Position numbers and translations under genes: made by a program
Notes under the pieces: model-generated
The model's database searches: none
What the model was told of the DNA's origin: nothing
What the model saw: the letters and a program-made list of their open reading frames with translations, nothing else
Part shown: positions 8,194 through 15,234 of the stretch, one piece after another
How the letters are laid out: the number at the start of each line of letters is the position of its first letter
Position numbering within the stretch: the stretch's first letter is position 1
Assembly: GCF_016718685.1 (NCBI RefSeq)
Contig: NZ_JADKCX010000110.1
Span: forward strand, 1 to 28,787
Direction: 5' to 3'
Origin: Haliscomenobacter sp.
GTDB lineage: Bacteria; Bacteroidota; Bacteroidia; Chitinophagales; Saprospiraceae
Length of the DNA: 28,787 nt

Positions 8194-8583
8194 ATGAGAA
8201 CCTTTTTTGCCTACTTCTTTCTCATCCTGATCCTCTGGCCAAGCTGGAAGATGGGATTGGTTTGGGTATGGTTCAAGGCCAATCAGCCGTTTATCGCCAA
8301 AGAATTGTGTATTAACAAGGATCGACCGGAGATGCATTGCGATGGCAAGTGTTTCTTGATGACCAAGATGCGCGAGGTGCAGCGCCAGGGGCACGACAAC
8401 TTTGTCAATGGCCTCGAAAATTTGTTGGGCAAAGACCTGGTGTACGTGTTCCAGGTGTTTAAGCTAAAATTGTCTCCCGTTGTGCTGGCCGCCCGGATCA
8501 GCCAACAGTTTTTTTACAACATCCCTGCTTCTATTGTTCACCTTTTGGCTTTGATCAAGCCCCCTTCCATTGCATTGGTGTAA
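8194..8583 (+). CDS. Small membrane-anchored CxGKC protein, copy 1
   Basis: 129 residues. The ATG at 8194 is preferred over an earlier in-frame non-ATG codon at 8158 that lies inside the promoter. One N-terminal membrane segment (about residues 3-27, AYFFLILILWPSW then GLVWVWF) would leave the rest outside the cytoplasm. Just after it is a conserved block, ELCINKDRPEMHCDGKCFL, with Cys39, Cys49 and Cys52. The remainder is amphipathic, with a weakly hydrophobic end (FFYNIPASIVHLLALI). A paralogue lies at 12189 with the same block. Three closely set Cys suggest metal binding or thiol redox chemistry in the envelope. I do not recognise a named family. It is first in the plus-strand cluster, before the first MbnP gene. 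Confidence 0.8.
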   Translation: MRTFFAYFFLILILWPSWKMGLVWVWFKANQPFIAKELCINKDRPEMHCDGKCFLMTKMREVQRQGHDNFVNGLENLLGKDLVYVFQVFKLKLSPVVLAARISQQFFYNIPASIVHLLALIKPPSIALV

Positions 8584-8624
8584 TTCGATGGGCGTAGTCT
8601 GCCCGTTTCTCAATTTTTTTTGCG

Positions 8625-8683
8625 ACAAAGGCACTAAGATACCCATTGACGGTATCTGAAGCTAGGCGTCTTAGCGTCTTTGT
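8625..8683. repeat. Intergenic inverted repeat
   Basis: Outer arms of 15 bases (8625-8639 and 8669-8683, two mismatches: ACAAAGGCACTAAGA against TCTTAGCGTCTTTGT) enclose an inner 7-bp stem, AGATACC (8637-8643) with GGTATCT (8651-8657). It lies between the first CxGKC gene and the first MbnP gene. There is no T-tract, so it is more like a dispersed REP-type element or an mRNA processing structure than a terminator. Confidence 0.5.
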
Positions 8684-8715
8684 AGCCTCTGTTTTAATTC
8701 AAAAATACAACACCA

Positions 8716-9543
8716 ATGAATGTCAAAAATATCCTGACAGTGATGGCACTGTTCAGTGCCACTTTGTTTACTTTTTCTTGTGACAAAGACGATGATGGTG
8801 AATTTGGCCCCAATGACAAGGGCAGCATCATCCTGGAGTTTGACAACGTAGTGGGTTCTCAAAACCTGCAATTGAACGGCCCTCAAACCTACACCAACGC
8901 CAACGGAGACCAGTTCAACGTAACCTTGCTCAACTATTACATCAGTAATGTCAAACTCAAGAAAGGCGATGGCACTGTTTATACCGTTCCCCAAGACAGC
9001 AGCTATTTCCTGGTGAAAGAAAGTGTTGCAGCCTCTCGTGAAATCAAACTGAACAACATTCCTGCTGGCGATTACACCGAAGTGACCTTCACCGTAGGTG
9101 TTGATAGTGCCCGCAATACCATGGATTTAGCCAAACGCACCGGTATTCTTGATCCTGCTGCCAACAGCGGCGACGACAACATGTACTGGAGCTGGAACTC
9201 GGGGTACATTTTCTTCAAAATGGAAGGTTTGTCTCCTCAAGCAACGGCTGATGCAGCGGGCAACAAAAAATTCCGCTACCACATCGGCGGTTTTGGCGGC
9301 ATGAACAGCAAAACCATCAACAACATCAAAACGATCACCCGCACTTTTGGTGGCGAAAAAGCAACGGTACGCAGTAGCATCACCCCTCAATTGCACATTG
9401 TTGTTGACATCCTGAAAGCTTTTGAAGGGAGTAGTAAGGTGAGCATTGGAAGCAATACCACGGTCATGTTTGCACCTTATTCGGTGAACATCGCCAACAA
9501 TTATGTGGAGATGTTTCAGGTGCATCATGTACACAATGATTAA
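8716..9543 (+). CDS. MbnP-family lipoprotein, copy 1
   Basis: 275 residues. MNVKNILTVMALFSATLFTFSC ends in a lipobox with Cys22, followed by an Asp-rich spacer (DKDDDGEF). The body shows the MbnP-domain pattern: SIILEFDNVVGSQNLQLN, LLNYYISNVKLKKGDG, YFLVKESVA, AGDYTEVTFTVGVDS, then MYWSWNSGYIFFKMEG (Trp158, Trp160) and KFRYHIGGFGG (His189). The C-terminus is His-rich (FQVHHVHND). In methanotrophs MbnP is a periplasmic protein whose Trp is oxidised to kynurenine by the di-haem enzyme MbnH and which binds copper. The MbnH-like gene directly follows here. A copper-handling role at the outer membrane or in the periplasm is inferred from family and neighbours. It is about 55% identical by eye to copy 2 at 12766 in the core. 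Confidence 0.88.
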   Translation: MNVKNILTVMALFSATLFTFSCDKDDDGEFGPNDKGSIILEFDNVVGSQNLQLNGPQTYTNANGDQFNVTLLNYYISNVKLKKGDGTVYTVPQDSSYFLVKESVAASREIKLNNIPAGDYTEVTFTVGVDSARNTMDLAKRTGILDPAANSGDDNMYWSWNSGYIFFKMEGLSPQATADAAGNKKFRYHIGGFGGMNSKTINNIKTITRTFGGEKATVRSSITPQLHIVVDILKAFEGSSKVSIGSNTTVMFAPYSVNIANNYVEMFQVHHVHND

Positions 9544-9550
9544 CCAATAG

Positions 9551-9632
9551 GGTTCGGGGGTTCGACGTTCGTGGGATCAAAGCGACACCTTGACTTCGCT
9601 TGGAAACCGCCCAACCCCCGAACCCCCGAACC
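9551..9632. repeat. 14-bp perfect inverted repeat between MbnP-1 and the MbnH-like gene
   Basis: GGTTCGGGGGTTCG (9551-9564) is the exact reverse complement of 9619-9632, with 54 bases between, and the right arm is preceded by a second copy of its core (CCCCCGAA at 9615-9622). The structure ends 9 bases before the ATG of the peroxidase gene, so the ribosome-binding region lies at the foot of the stem. A dispersed GGTTCGGGGG-type repeat is the simplest reading. An effect on expression of the downstream gene is possible. Confidence 0.6.
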
Positions 9633-9641
9633 TTCGAACTT

Positions 9642-10670
9642 ATGAAACCTATGCTCAATCTCATCCTCATCATAGCGGCCCTGCTTTGGTCTTGCCAACC
9701 AGAGGCAGAACAGGAAAACATTCAGTTTGTCAAACCAGCCAATTTTCCAGAGCCGGTTTATGACCTGAAGAAGAACCCCATCAGCACAGCCGGCTTTGAA
9801 CTGGGGCGTACCCTTTTTTACGACCCCATCTTGTCTCGTGATGGCTCCATCAGTTGTGGTTCCTGTCACCAACAAAGTGCAGCTTTCACCCACCATGGCC
9901 ACGATCTGAGTCATGGCATCGACGACCAGTTGGGGGAACGCAACAGCCCGCCGATCATGAACCTGGCTTGGCACAACACTTTTTTCTGGGATGGAGGGGT
10001 GCACGATTTGGATTTGCAGCCCATTGCACCCATCGAAAATCCGCTGGAAATGGACGAGGACCTGAAAAAAGCGGTAGAAAAAGTGCGGAACAGCAGCAAA
10101 TATGCCCCCATGTTCAAGGAGACTTTTGGTAGCACGGAAGTGACTACCGACCGCATGCTCAAGGCCATGTCGCAGTTCATGTTGATGTGTATTTCAGCTG
10201 ATTCGCGCTACGACAAGTATGTGCGCAAGGAAGCGGGGGGCGAATTCAACAGCAGCGAACTAGCCGGAATGCAGGTGTTTCAGCAAAAATGTGCCTCTTG
10301 CCACAAAGGCGAACTCTTCTCCGATTTCAGTTTTCGCAACAATGGCCTGAGCCACGAATTCAACAAAGACCGGGGCCGTTACCGCATTACCCTCAACGAG
10401 GAAGACGACTACAAATTCAAGGTGCCCAGTTTAAGAAATGTGGCCAATACCGGTCCTTACATGCACGATGGCCGCTTTTACACCCTGGATGAAGTGCTGA
10501 CGCATTATACTCTGGGCCTCAAAGATCAGCCAACTTTAGACCCACTCCTAAAGCAAAACGGCAAACTGGGCATCGAGTTGAGCAACGAAGAAAAAGAACA
10601 AATCAAGGCTTTTTTAAAAACCTTAAGTGACGACACCTTTCTGCGCGACCGGAAATTGTCGGAACAATAA
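9642..10670 (+). CDS. Di-haem cytochrome c peroxidase / MbnH-MauG-like enzyme
   Basis: 342 residues from ATG 9642 (MKPMLNLILIIAALLWSC, lipobox Cys18). An in-frame start 14 codons upstream lies in the inverted repeat. There are two c-haem sites, CGSCH (72-76) and CASCH (217-221). Other family marks are FELGRTLFYDPILS, NSPPIMNLAWHNTFFWDGG (Trp116 in the position of the inter-haem Trp of this family) and SLRNVANTGPYMHDGRFYTL. Classical members reduce peroxide. The MauG and MbnH branch instead uses a high-valent di-haem state to oxidise residues of a partner protein. Placement straight after an MbnP gene favours the MbnH role, with MbnP proteins as substrate (inference). A lipid anchor would hold it at the periplasmic face. 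Confidence 0.9.
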   Translation: MKPMLNLILIIAALLWSCQPEAEQENIQFVKPANFPEPVYDLKKNPISTAGFELGRTLFYDPILSRDGSISCGSCHQQSAAFTHHGHDLSHGIDDQLGERNSPPIMNLAWHNTFFWDGGVHDLDLQPIAPIENPLEMDEDLKKAVEKVRNSSKYAPMFKETFGSTEVTTDRMLKAMSQFMLMCISADSRYDKYVRKEAGGEFNSSELAGMQVFQQKCASCHKGELFSDFSFRNNGLSHEFNKDRGRYRITLNEEDDYKFKVPSLRNVANTGPYMHDGRFYTLDEVLTHYTLGLKDQPTLDPLLKQNGKLGIELSNEEKEQIKAFLKTLSDDTFLRDRKLSEQ

Positions 10671-10681
10671 ACCCCAAAGCC

Positions 10682-11596
10682 ATGCCAAAAATTACCTGGA
10701 TATTGAGTTTGGTTTTTAGCCTGAGTTTCAGCTATGTTTCGGCTTGTGACGTATGTGGCTGTTCAGCAGGGGGTTATTACCTGGGCATCATGCCCCAACA
10801 AAACAACAATTTTGTTGGTCTGCGCTACCGCAATAGTATTTATGACGGTCATGGCGGGCTGGTGCCTTATGGCGCACACGATATTTTTCAGAGCACGGAG
10901 CTGTTCACCCGTTATTACCTGCATCCACGGGTGCAGCTATTGGGCTTTGTACCGTTTAGCTTTAATCACCGCATGCAAACCGACCGGGAGATGAAGGTTC
11001 AAGGTTTGGGCGATGTGTTGTTTTTGGCCAATTATCAGGTTTGGAGCACCATGCGGGGGAACAATCTGGAAGGCTGGCGACACAGCTTTTTTGTAGGCGG
11101 CGGTTTAAAACTACCCACCGGGCAATTCCAATTTTCGGATATGGATGCCACGCAGGTCAACAACGCCAATTTTCAATTGGGTACGGGGAGTCTGGACTAT
11201 TTGTTGAGTTCCAATTATACCCTGCGTTGGCGAGGCTGGGGCTTGAACCTGGAAGGCAGCGTCAAACTCAATGGCAAAAACGCGGATGATTACCGCTTTG
11301 GCACCCGTTTTAGTGGCAATGGCAATCTGTTTTTGATCCGGCAATTGAGCGAAAAATTGGGACTCATGCCTTACGCAGGGGTATATGTTGAAAAAAGTGC
11401 TGCCGATTGGCAACACGCCGCCGAAGTAGAATCAACCGGAGGTTCATTGCTCGCTGCCAACACTGGACTGGACGTTTACCTGAACAATCGCTGGTCGCTG
11501 GGGTTAAAATATCAACTGCCTTTGTACCAAAATCTGGGCGGAGGGCATCTTGACGCCAAACGACGGTTTATGGCGCAGTTACTCATTCTTTGGTGA
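10682..11596 (+). CDS. Outer-membrane-like beta protein with mature CDVCGC start
   Basis: 304 residues, starting 12 bases after the peroxidase gene. MPKITWILSLVFSLSFSYVSA is a signal peptide. The mature chain begins CDVCGCSAGG (Cys22, Cys25, Cys27), a compact thiol cluster able to bind a metal or a lipid (Cys22 could also be a weak lipobox). The rest alternates polar and aromatic residues with turns (NNFVGLRYRNSIYDG, FTRYYLHPRVQLLGFVPFSF, NRWSLGLKYQLPLYQ) and ends in MAQLLILW, as expected for a beta barrel of the transporter-like kind often annotated only as a hypothetical or putative transporter. Tight spacing supports co-expression with the di-haem enzyme and a role in metal binding or passage across the outer membrane (inference). 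Confidence 0.78.
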   Translation: MPKITWILSLVFSLSFSYVSACDVCGCSAGGYYLGIMPQQNNNFVGLRYRNSIYDGHGGLVPYGAHDIFQSTELFTRYYLHPRVQLLGFVPFSFNHRMQTDREMKVQGLGDVLFLANYQVWSTMRGNNLEGWRHSFFVGGGLKLPTGQFQFSDMDATQVNNANFQLGTGSLDYLLSSNYTLRWRGWGLNLEGSVKLNGKNADDYRFGTRFSGNGNLFLIRQLSEKLGLMPYAGVYVEKSAADWQHAAEVESTGGSLLAANTGLDVYLNNRWSLGLKYQLPLYQNLGGGHLDAKRRFMAQLLILW

Positions 11597-11629
11597 TGAA
11601 TGCCACCGTTTTTTTCTATTGAAGTCTAA

Positions 11630-11637
11630 TATCTTTG
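11630..11637 (+). promoter_or_regulatory. Possible -7 box TATCTTTG
   Basis: A perfect TAnnTTTG box lies 28 bases before the ATG at 11666. A clear TTG at the usual 19-21 base distance upstream is missing, so this would be a weak or activator-dependent internal promoter. Confidence 0.4.
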
Positions 11638-11665
11638 TACGCAATTAATTCATAAAACCAAATCA

Positions 11666-12043
11666 ATGAAAAAGTACTTTTTTGCATTGTTGCTGCTGGG
11701 ATTGGCCCAGCTTTCTTTTGCTCAAAAAGCCACTGGCTGGGATGAATTGGATGCCTACCACACGGTAATGGCTGCAACTTTCCACCCTGCTGAAGAAGGC
11801 AACCTCAAACCATTGATGGAACGCGCAGGTGAATTGGCCGAAAAAGCCAAAACCCTCAAAGCTTCCGCTATTCCGGAGAAATACCAAAAAGAAGGCGTAA
11901 AAACCTCCATCAAGCTGTTGGCGAAGGAATCCAAGGCGATGGTCAAGTATGTCAAAACCAAACCATCCGATGCGGATTTGACCAAATCCATCACTGCGTT
12001 GCACGATCGCTTCCATCAGGTGATGGAGGAGTGTATGCATTAA
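11666..12043 (+). CDS. Small periplasmic helical protein, His/Met-rich end
   Basis: 125 residues. MKKYFFALLLLGLAQLSFAQ is a signal peptide. The mature part is almost all helix in four segments (LDAYHTVMAATFHPAEEGNL, MERAGELAEKAKTLKA, KTSIKLLAKESKAMVKYV, TKSITALHDRFHQVMEECMH), the size and layout of a four-helix bundle such as cytochrome b562/c' or small copper-binding bundles. There is no CxxCH. His, Met and Cys are concentrated in the first and last helices (HTVM, FHP, HDRFHQVMEECMH), which would meet in a bundle and could form a metal site. It lies inside the MbnP/MbnH cluster, consistent with a metal-binding job, but the family is not recognised. Confidence 0.8.
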   Translation: MKKYFFALLLLGLAQLSFAQKATGWDELDAYHTVMAATFHPAEEGNLKPLMERAGELAEKAKTLKASAIPEKYQKEGVKTSIKLLAKESKAMVKYVKTKPSDADLTKSITALHDRFHQVMEECMH

Positions 12044-12140
12044 GCGAAAAGCGAAAAGCGAAAAGCGAAAAGCGAAAAGCGAAAAATATAAAAAAATTTT
12101 TCCTTTTGGTATTTTTCCCTTTTCGCTTTTAATTTTTCGC
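12044..12140. repeat. Six GCGAAAA tandem units with an inverted arm downstream
   Basis: GCGAAAA is repeated six times starting at 12044, directly after the TAA stop of the small helical protein. An A/T-rich stretch follows, then TTTTCGCTTTT (12120-12130) and TTTTTCGC (12133-12140), which pair with the repeat units. The transcript can form several alternative hairpins, so this may act as a terminator or attenuator before the second CxGKC gene. The unit number is prone to slippage. Confidence 0.7.
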
Positions 12141-12149
12141 TAAAATACT

Positions 12150-12157
12150 TATCTTTA
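12150..12157 (+). promoter_or_regulatory. Possible -7 box TATCTTTA
   Basis: It matches seven of eight positions of TAnnTTTG, 31 bases before the ATG at 12189 and just after the repeat-hairpin region. No convincing -33 box is visible in the A/T-rich repeat. Confidence 0.3.
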
Positions 12158-12188
12158 AGCTTGATAATTAACCAATTGAATCAGCCGA

Positions 12189-12581
12189 ATGACTAGAGTG
12201 TTTTACACTTACTTTCTGGTTTTTCTGATGCTCTGGCCCGTGTGGAGAACGGGGTTGGTGTGGGCTTGGTTCATGGTTAATCGCAGTTACATTGCTCAGG
12301 AATTGTGCATCAATCGGGACAAGCCCGAATTGACTTGTAATGGCAAATGTTTCCTCAGCCTCACGCTCAAAGCCAATTCCAAAGCAGGTGACCCCCAATT
12401 TGCCAATGGTTTGGAAGAGCTCCTAAGTAAAACGTTTTCTTTTGATTACCAACCATTTACTTTTCAAATAAATCCAACCAAACTTCCGCTCCTCAATCAA
12501 ACCACAGCCTGTTTTTCTTACCCAAGGTGCCTTTCCCAATTTAAACCATTCCGTCTTCAGGCCTCCAATTGCCTGACTTGA
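12189..12581 (+). CDS. Small membrane-anchored CxGKC protein, copy 2
   Basis: 130 residues, a paralogue of the protein at 8194. Both share the N-terminal membrane segment (YTYFLVFLMLWPVWRTGLVW), the ELCINRDKPELTCNGKCFL block with Cys40, Cys50 and Cys53, and a following FANGLEELL segment (copy 1 has FVNGLENLL). The C-terminal third diverges completely between the copies. The first part is under constraint and is probably the functional part: membrane-tethered, with three Cys facing outward. As with copy 1, the next gene is an MbnP-family protein, so the two genes move or duplicate as a pair. Function unknown; metal or redox handling is inferred. Confidence 0.8.
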   Translation: MTRVFYTYFLVFLMLWPVWRTGLVWAWFMVNRSYIAQELCINRDKPELTCNGKCFLSLTLKANSKAGDPQFANGLEELLSKTFSFDYQPFTFQINPTKLPLLNQTTACFSYPRCLSQFKPFRLQASNCLT

Positions 12582-12765
12582 TTCTTTCCGTTGATCGTCT
12601 TTATTTGTGCAAGGGGTGTAGTAAACCTTAATGCAATACAACATTACTTTGCGTAATTGGCACAAACATTGACCTCATCAATTCCTGTAATGCTCTTTAA
12701 ATGCTTTATTTGTTAAGGGATTGCACGCACAGTAGGCTTTTACATCATTAAATTTAACAATATTT
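12582..12765. other. Intergenic spacer before MbnP-2
   Basis: 184 bases with low GC. I see no stem followed by T-tract and no perfect TAnnTTTG box. ATTACTTTG at 12644-12652 is the nearest promoter-like string. The MbnP-2 ATG at 12766 is preceded by an A/T-rich leader without a clear Shine-Dalgarno, as is usual in Bacteroidota. Confidence 0.4.
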
Positions 12766-13575
12766 ATGCAAATCAAAGCACAATTCCTGATGCTCTGGCT
12801 GGCCTTTGGCGTTTCCAGCAGTTTATTTGCCCAAAATTCGGGCGGCAACTTCAACATTCAATTTCAGCTCATGGCCGGGGAACAAGCCTTACGCCTGAAC
12901 ACAGAGCAGGTTTACCACAATGCTACGGGTGAAAGTTACAATTTTACCTTGTTCAACTTCTTTGTGAGCAACATCAAACTCAAGACCCGCAGTGGTGCAG
13001 AGTACATAGTGCCTCAAAACGACAGCTATTTTCTGGTCCGAGCCAGCGACGCTGCTTCCCAATCGATCCAACTCAAAAATGTACCCAGTGATGATTACAC
13101 CGGGATCAGTTTTGTGATTGGTGTAGATAGCTTGCGCAATACCATGGACTTGAGCGAGCGCACTGGTGTGTTGGATCCCGCTTTCGGCGAACGGGATGGA
13201 AACATGTATTGGTCCTGGAATTCGGGTTACATTTTTCTGAAAATGGAAGGACTTTCCACTCAAGCCAAAGCCGACCGCGCGGGCAACCAAAAATTCCGTT
13301 ACCACATCGGCGGATTTGGAGGCATGATCAGTAAATCAACCAACAACCTGCGGAATTTCAGTGAGGCATTTGTGGATCAGGTAGCAACTGTGGGCAAAGG
13401 CACCACCACTACTTTGAACATCAATGTGGATGCCAACAAACTCTTTGACGGCCCCAATACCATCAGCATTGCCAAAAATACTACGGTAATGTCGGGCGAT
13501 GTATCGGTGTTGATTGCCAACAACCATTCGAGCATGTTCAAAGTTGGACAGATTGTAAATCCTAAAGCTCAGTGA
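12766..13575 (+). CDS. MbnP-family secreted protein, copy 2
   Basis: 269 residues. MQIKAQFLMLWLAFGVSSSLFAQ is a type I signal peptide, so unlike copies 1 and 3 this copy is not lipidated. The core matches copy 1 closely: FNFFVSNIKLKTRSG, YFLVRASDA, IGVDSLRNTMDLSERTGVLDP, MYWSWNSGYIFLKMEG (Trp149, Trp151), KFRYHIGGFGGM (His180). It lacks the HHVH ending of copy 1 but has an extra His at 51 (QVYHNATGE). It is likely a soluble periplasmic copper-binding partner of the MbnH-like enzyme encoded upstream (inference from family and locus). Its stop codon lies 5 bases before the ATG of the next gene, so the two are co-translated. Confidence 0.88.
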   Translation: MQIKAQFLMLWLAFGVSSSLFAQNSGGNFNIQFQLMAGEQALRLNTEQVYHNATGESYNFTLFNFFVSNIKLKTRSGAEYIVPQNDSYFLVRASDAASQSIQLKNVPSDDYTGISFVIGVDSLRNTMDLSERTGVLDPAFGERDGNMYWSWNSGYIFLKMEGLSTQAKADRAGNQKFRYHIGGFGGMISKSTNNLRNFSEAFVDQVATVGKGTTTTLNINVDANKLFDGPNTISIAKNTTVMSGDVSVLIANNHSSMFKVGQIVNPKAQ

Positions 13576-13580
13576 CGGCC

Positions 13581-14159
13581 ATGCGATTGATGATCCCATT
13601 TGTATGTGCCTGTTTGCTGGCCTGGAGTTGTCAAAACAACACCCAGGATCACACTGGTCACCAACACGGCGAGCACGAAAGCCCCGCTGCCAATACCGAT
13701 ACGATCAAAGGTAGCCCTCAGCGCAGTGCCATGGCCAATATTGGTCCGGTACACGTCCACCTGGAGTACAGCTCGCCCGGAGTACGTGGCCGTATCATCT
13801 GGGGCGGACTGGTTCCTTTCCGGGAGGTTTGGGTGACAGGAGCACACAATGCCACTTCCATCCAGTTTTACGATCAGGTGAAAATTGCCGGAAAAGTGGT
13901 GCCCAAAGGCAAATACGCTTTTTTCACCATCCCCGACACCAGTGAATGGACCTTGATTCTCAATCGCAATTGGGATCAACACCTGGCCGATGAATACGAT
14001 GTAAAGGATGATGTTCTACGCCTCAAAGTAAAACCCGACACCCTCAGCACCGTTCAGGAGCGCATGTTGTACAAGGTCGTTGCCGACAATGAACGACAGG
14101 GGAAAATTGAAATGCACTGGGAAAAATTGAAGCTCAGTTTGCCTGTTGAATTGCAGTAA
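13581..14159 (+). CDS. DUF2911-family lipoprotein
   Basis: 192 residues from ATG 13581 (a GTG at 13572, overlapping the previous stop, is the alternative). MRLMIPFVCACLLAWSC is a lipoprotein signal, followed by a His/Asp-rich linker (NNTQDHTGHQHGEHESP) that could bind metal. The DUF2911 domain follows: SPGVRGRIIWGGLVPFREVW, TGAHNATSIQFYDQVKI, VPKGKYAFFTIPDTSEWTLI and NRNWDQHLADEYD. The function of this domain is not known. Members are secreted and common in Bacteroidota. The His-rich linker and tight spacing to MbnP-2 fit the metal theme of the cluster. Confidence 0.88.
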   Translation: MRLMIPFVCACLLAWSCQNNTQDHTGHQHGEHESPAANTDTIKGSPQRSAMANIGPVHVHLEYSSPGVRGRIIWGGLVPFREVWVTGAHNATSIQFYDQVKIAGKVVPKGKYAFFTIPDTSEWTLILNRNWDQHLADEYDVKDDVLRLKVKPDTLSTVQERMLYKVVADNERQGKIEMHWEKLKLSLPVELQ

Positions 14160-14988
14160 GAATAGACTCCGCAGGACTTCCAAAAGTCTATCATTAGTAC
14201 TTGCTATCAGGTTGTGATTTTGGTTTATCACAGCTTTTGGGGTGGGTTCGTGTTCTACACGAGCCTTGCCTCTTCCTATGCCTCAGCTAACATCACAAAA
14301 TTTCTACACGTCATTAGATTAATGTTGTTGCGGGGGGGATTTCGTTTATGTGGTTGACCCGCTGCCGATTTGTCTGGCTCAAACCTTGTTTGGCAGCTGA
14401 TCTTGGGCACCCGGCGTTTCAATGGCATTGTTATCATGCTGTGGAGCATCCATGGGTTGATGGTGTATTTGCGCCGGGGGTTGATTGGCCTATTACCGGT
14501 TGTGGCTGGAAATGCTGTTCTGGGTGGTGCACCAATCCAGTTTTGTTGATGGCCATGTTCCTGGTGTTTGGCATCATCCTCTTGTCGGCATTGGCTCCTG
14601 AATATTTCATATCCTGAACGTAAAGCAGTTTCCCTGGTCTTTGGGTGGGCTGTTGTTTTCCTGTTGTTCGGGTAGTACAGTTGCTCAATTTAGGGCAATT
14701 CTGGGGCAGTATTCTTTTGCGTATTTGGGTAGGAGTTCTTACGCTCAAAACCATTTGGAGCACCAATGTCTGGCTGGCGGGATTGGCATTATTGTGCCGA
14801 ATGGACCAAAATATGTTTGTCACCATGTGGGCCTCGGGTGGTCCAAGGGCAATGATGCCATTGAACCTGATGGCGTTGGTTTGACCGGCGGTGAATGCCA
14901 TGTCGATCTTCACTGGTGTCACCTGTTGGGAAGTGGCGATATTTGATTTGTAATGGCAGTTCTGCCTGATCAATGGGTTTGGGGATCC
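14160..14988. other. No intact gene; hydrophobic but interrupted frames
   Basis: After the DUF2911 stop there is a 9-bp hairpin (14245-14265, loop TCT) and then G/T-rich sequence poor in A. Plus-strand frames are strongly hydrophobic but broken: LLMAMFLVFGIILLSALAPEY (about 14545-14608), then ERKAVSLVFGWAVVFLLFG, then GSILLRIWVGVLTLKTIWS with VWLAGLALL (14709-14810). This is what a multi-pass membrane protein gene would look like after several indels. The opposite strand has a long open frame (14434-15018), but its Thr/Gln/Asn/Pro-rich translation looks like the antisense of a membrane protein. I cannot assign a family. Poor sequence quality is likely, given what follows. Confidence 0.45.
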
Positions 14989-15234
14989 CGGGGGGGGGTG
15001 GGTGCGGACAGATGACAATGTGGGGGGGCCGGATGGGCCGGCGGCAGGTGGGGGCGGGGGGGGAGGGGGAAAACTAGGGGGGGGGGTGACAGGCCCTTTT
15101 GTTTCCCCCCCCCGGGGGGGGGGGGGGGGGGCGGGGGGCGGGTGGGGGCGGGGGGGGGGGGCCGGGGGGGGGGGGCGGGCGGGGGGGGGGTTGCCGGGGG
15201 TGGTTGGGGGGGGGGGGGGGGGGGGGGGGGGGGT
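14989..15234. repeat. Near-pure poly-G low-complexity tract
   Basis: About 245 bases dominated by G, including C9 followed by G18 (15105-15131) and an uninterrupted G28 (15206-15233). It begins next to GGATCCCGGG (14983-14992). This is unlike anything else in the window, and no gene can be read through it except meaningless poly-Gly or poly-Pro frames. It is most likely a sequencing or assembly artefact (low-quality read end or no-signal G calls). A true G-quadruplex-forming tract is the less likely alternative. Confidence 0.8.

Noticed and set aside
12044..12086. GCGAAAA array as a CRISPR
   Set aside because: Units are 7 bases with no spacers, and no cas gene is nearby.
14434..15018. 194-codon minus-strand frame
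   Set aside because: It starts in the poly-G tract, is rich in Thr, Gln, Asn and Pro, and is the antisense of hydrophobic plus-strand frames. No family resemblance.
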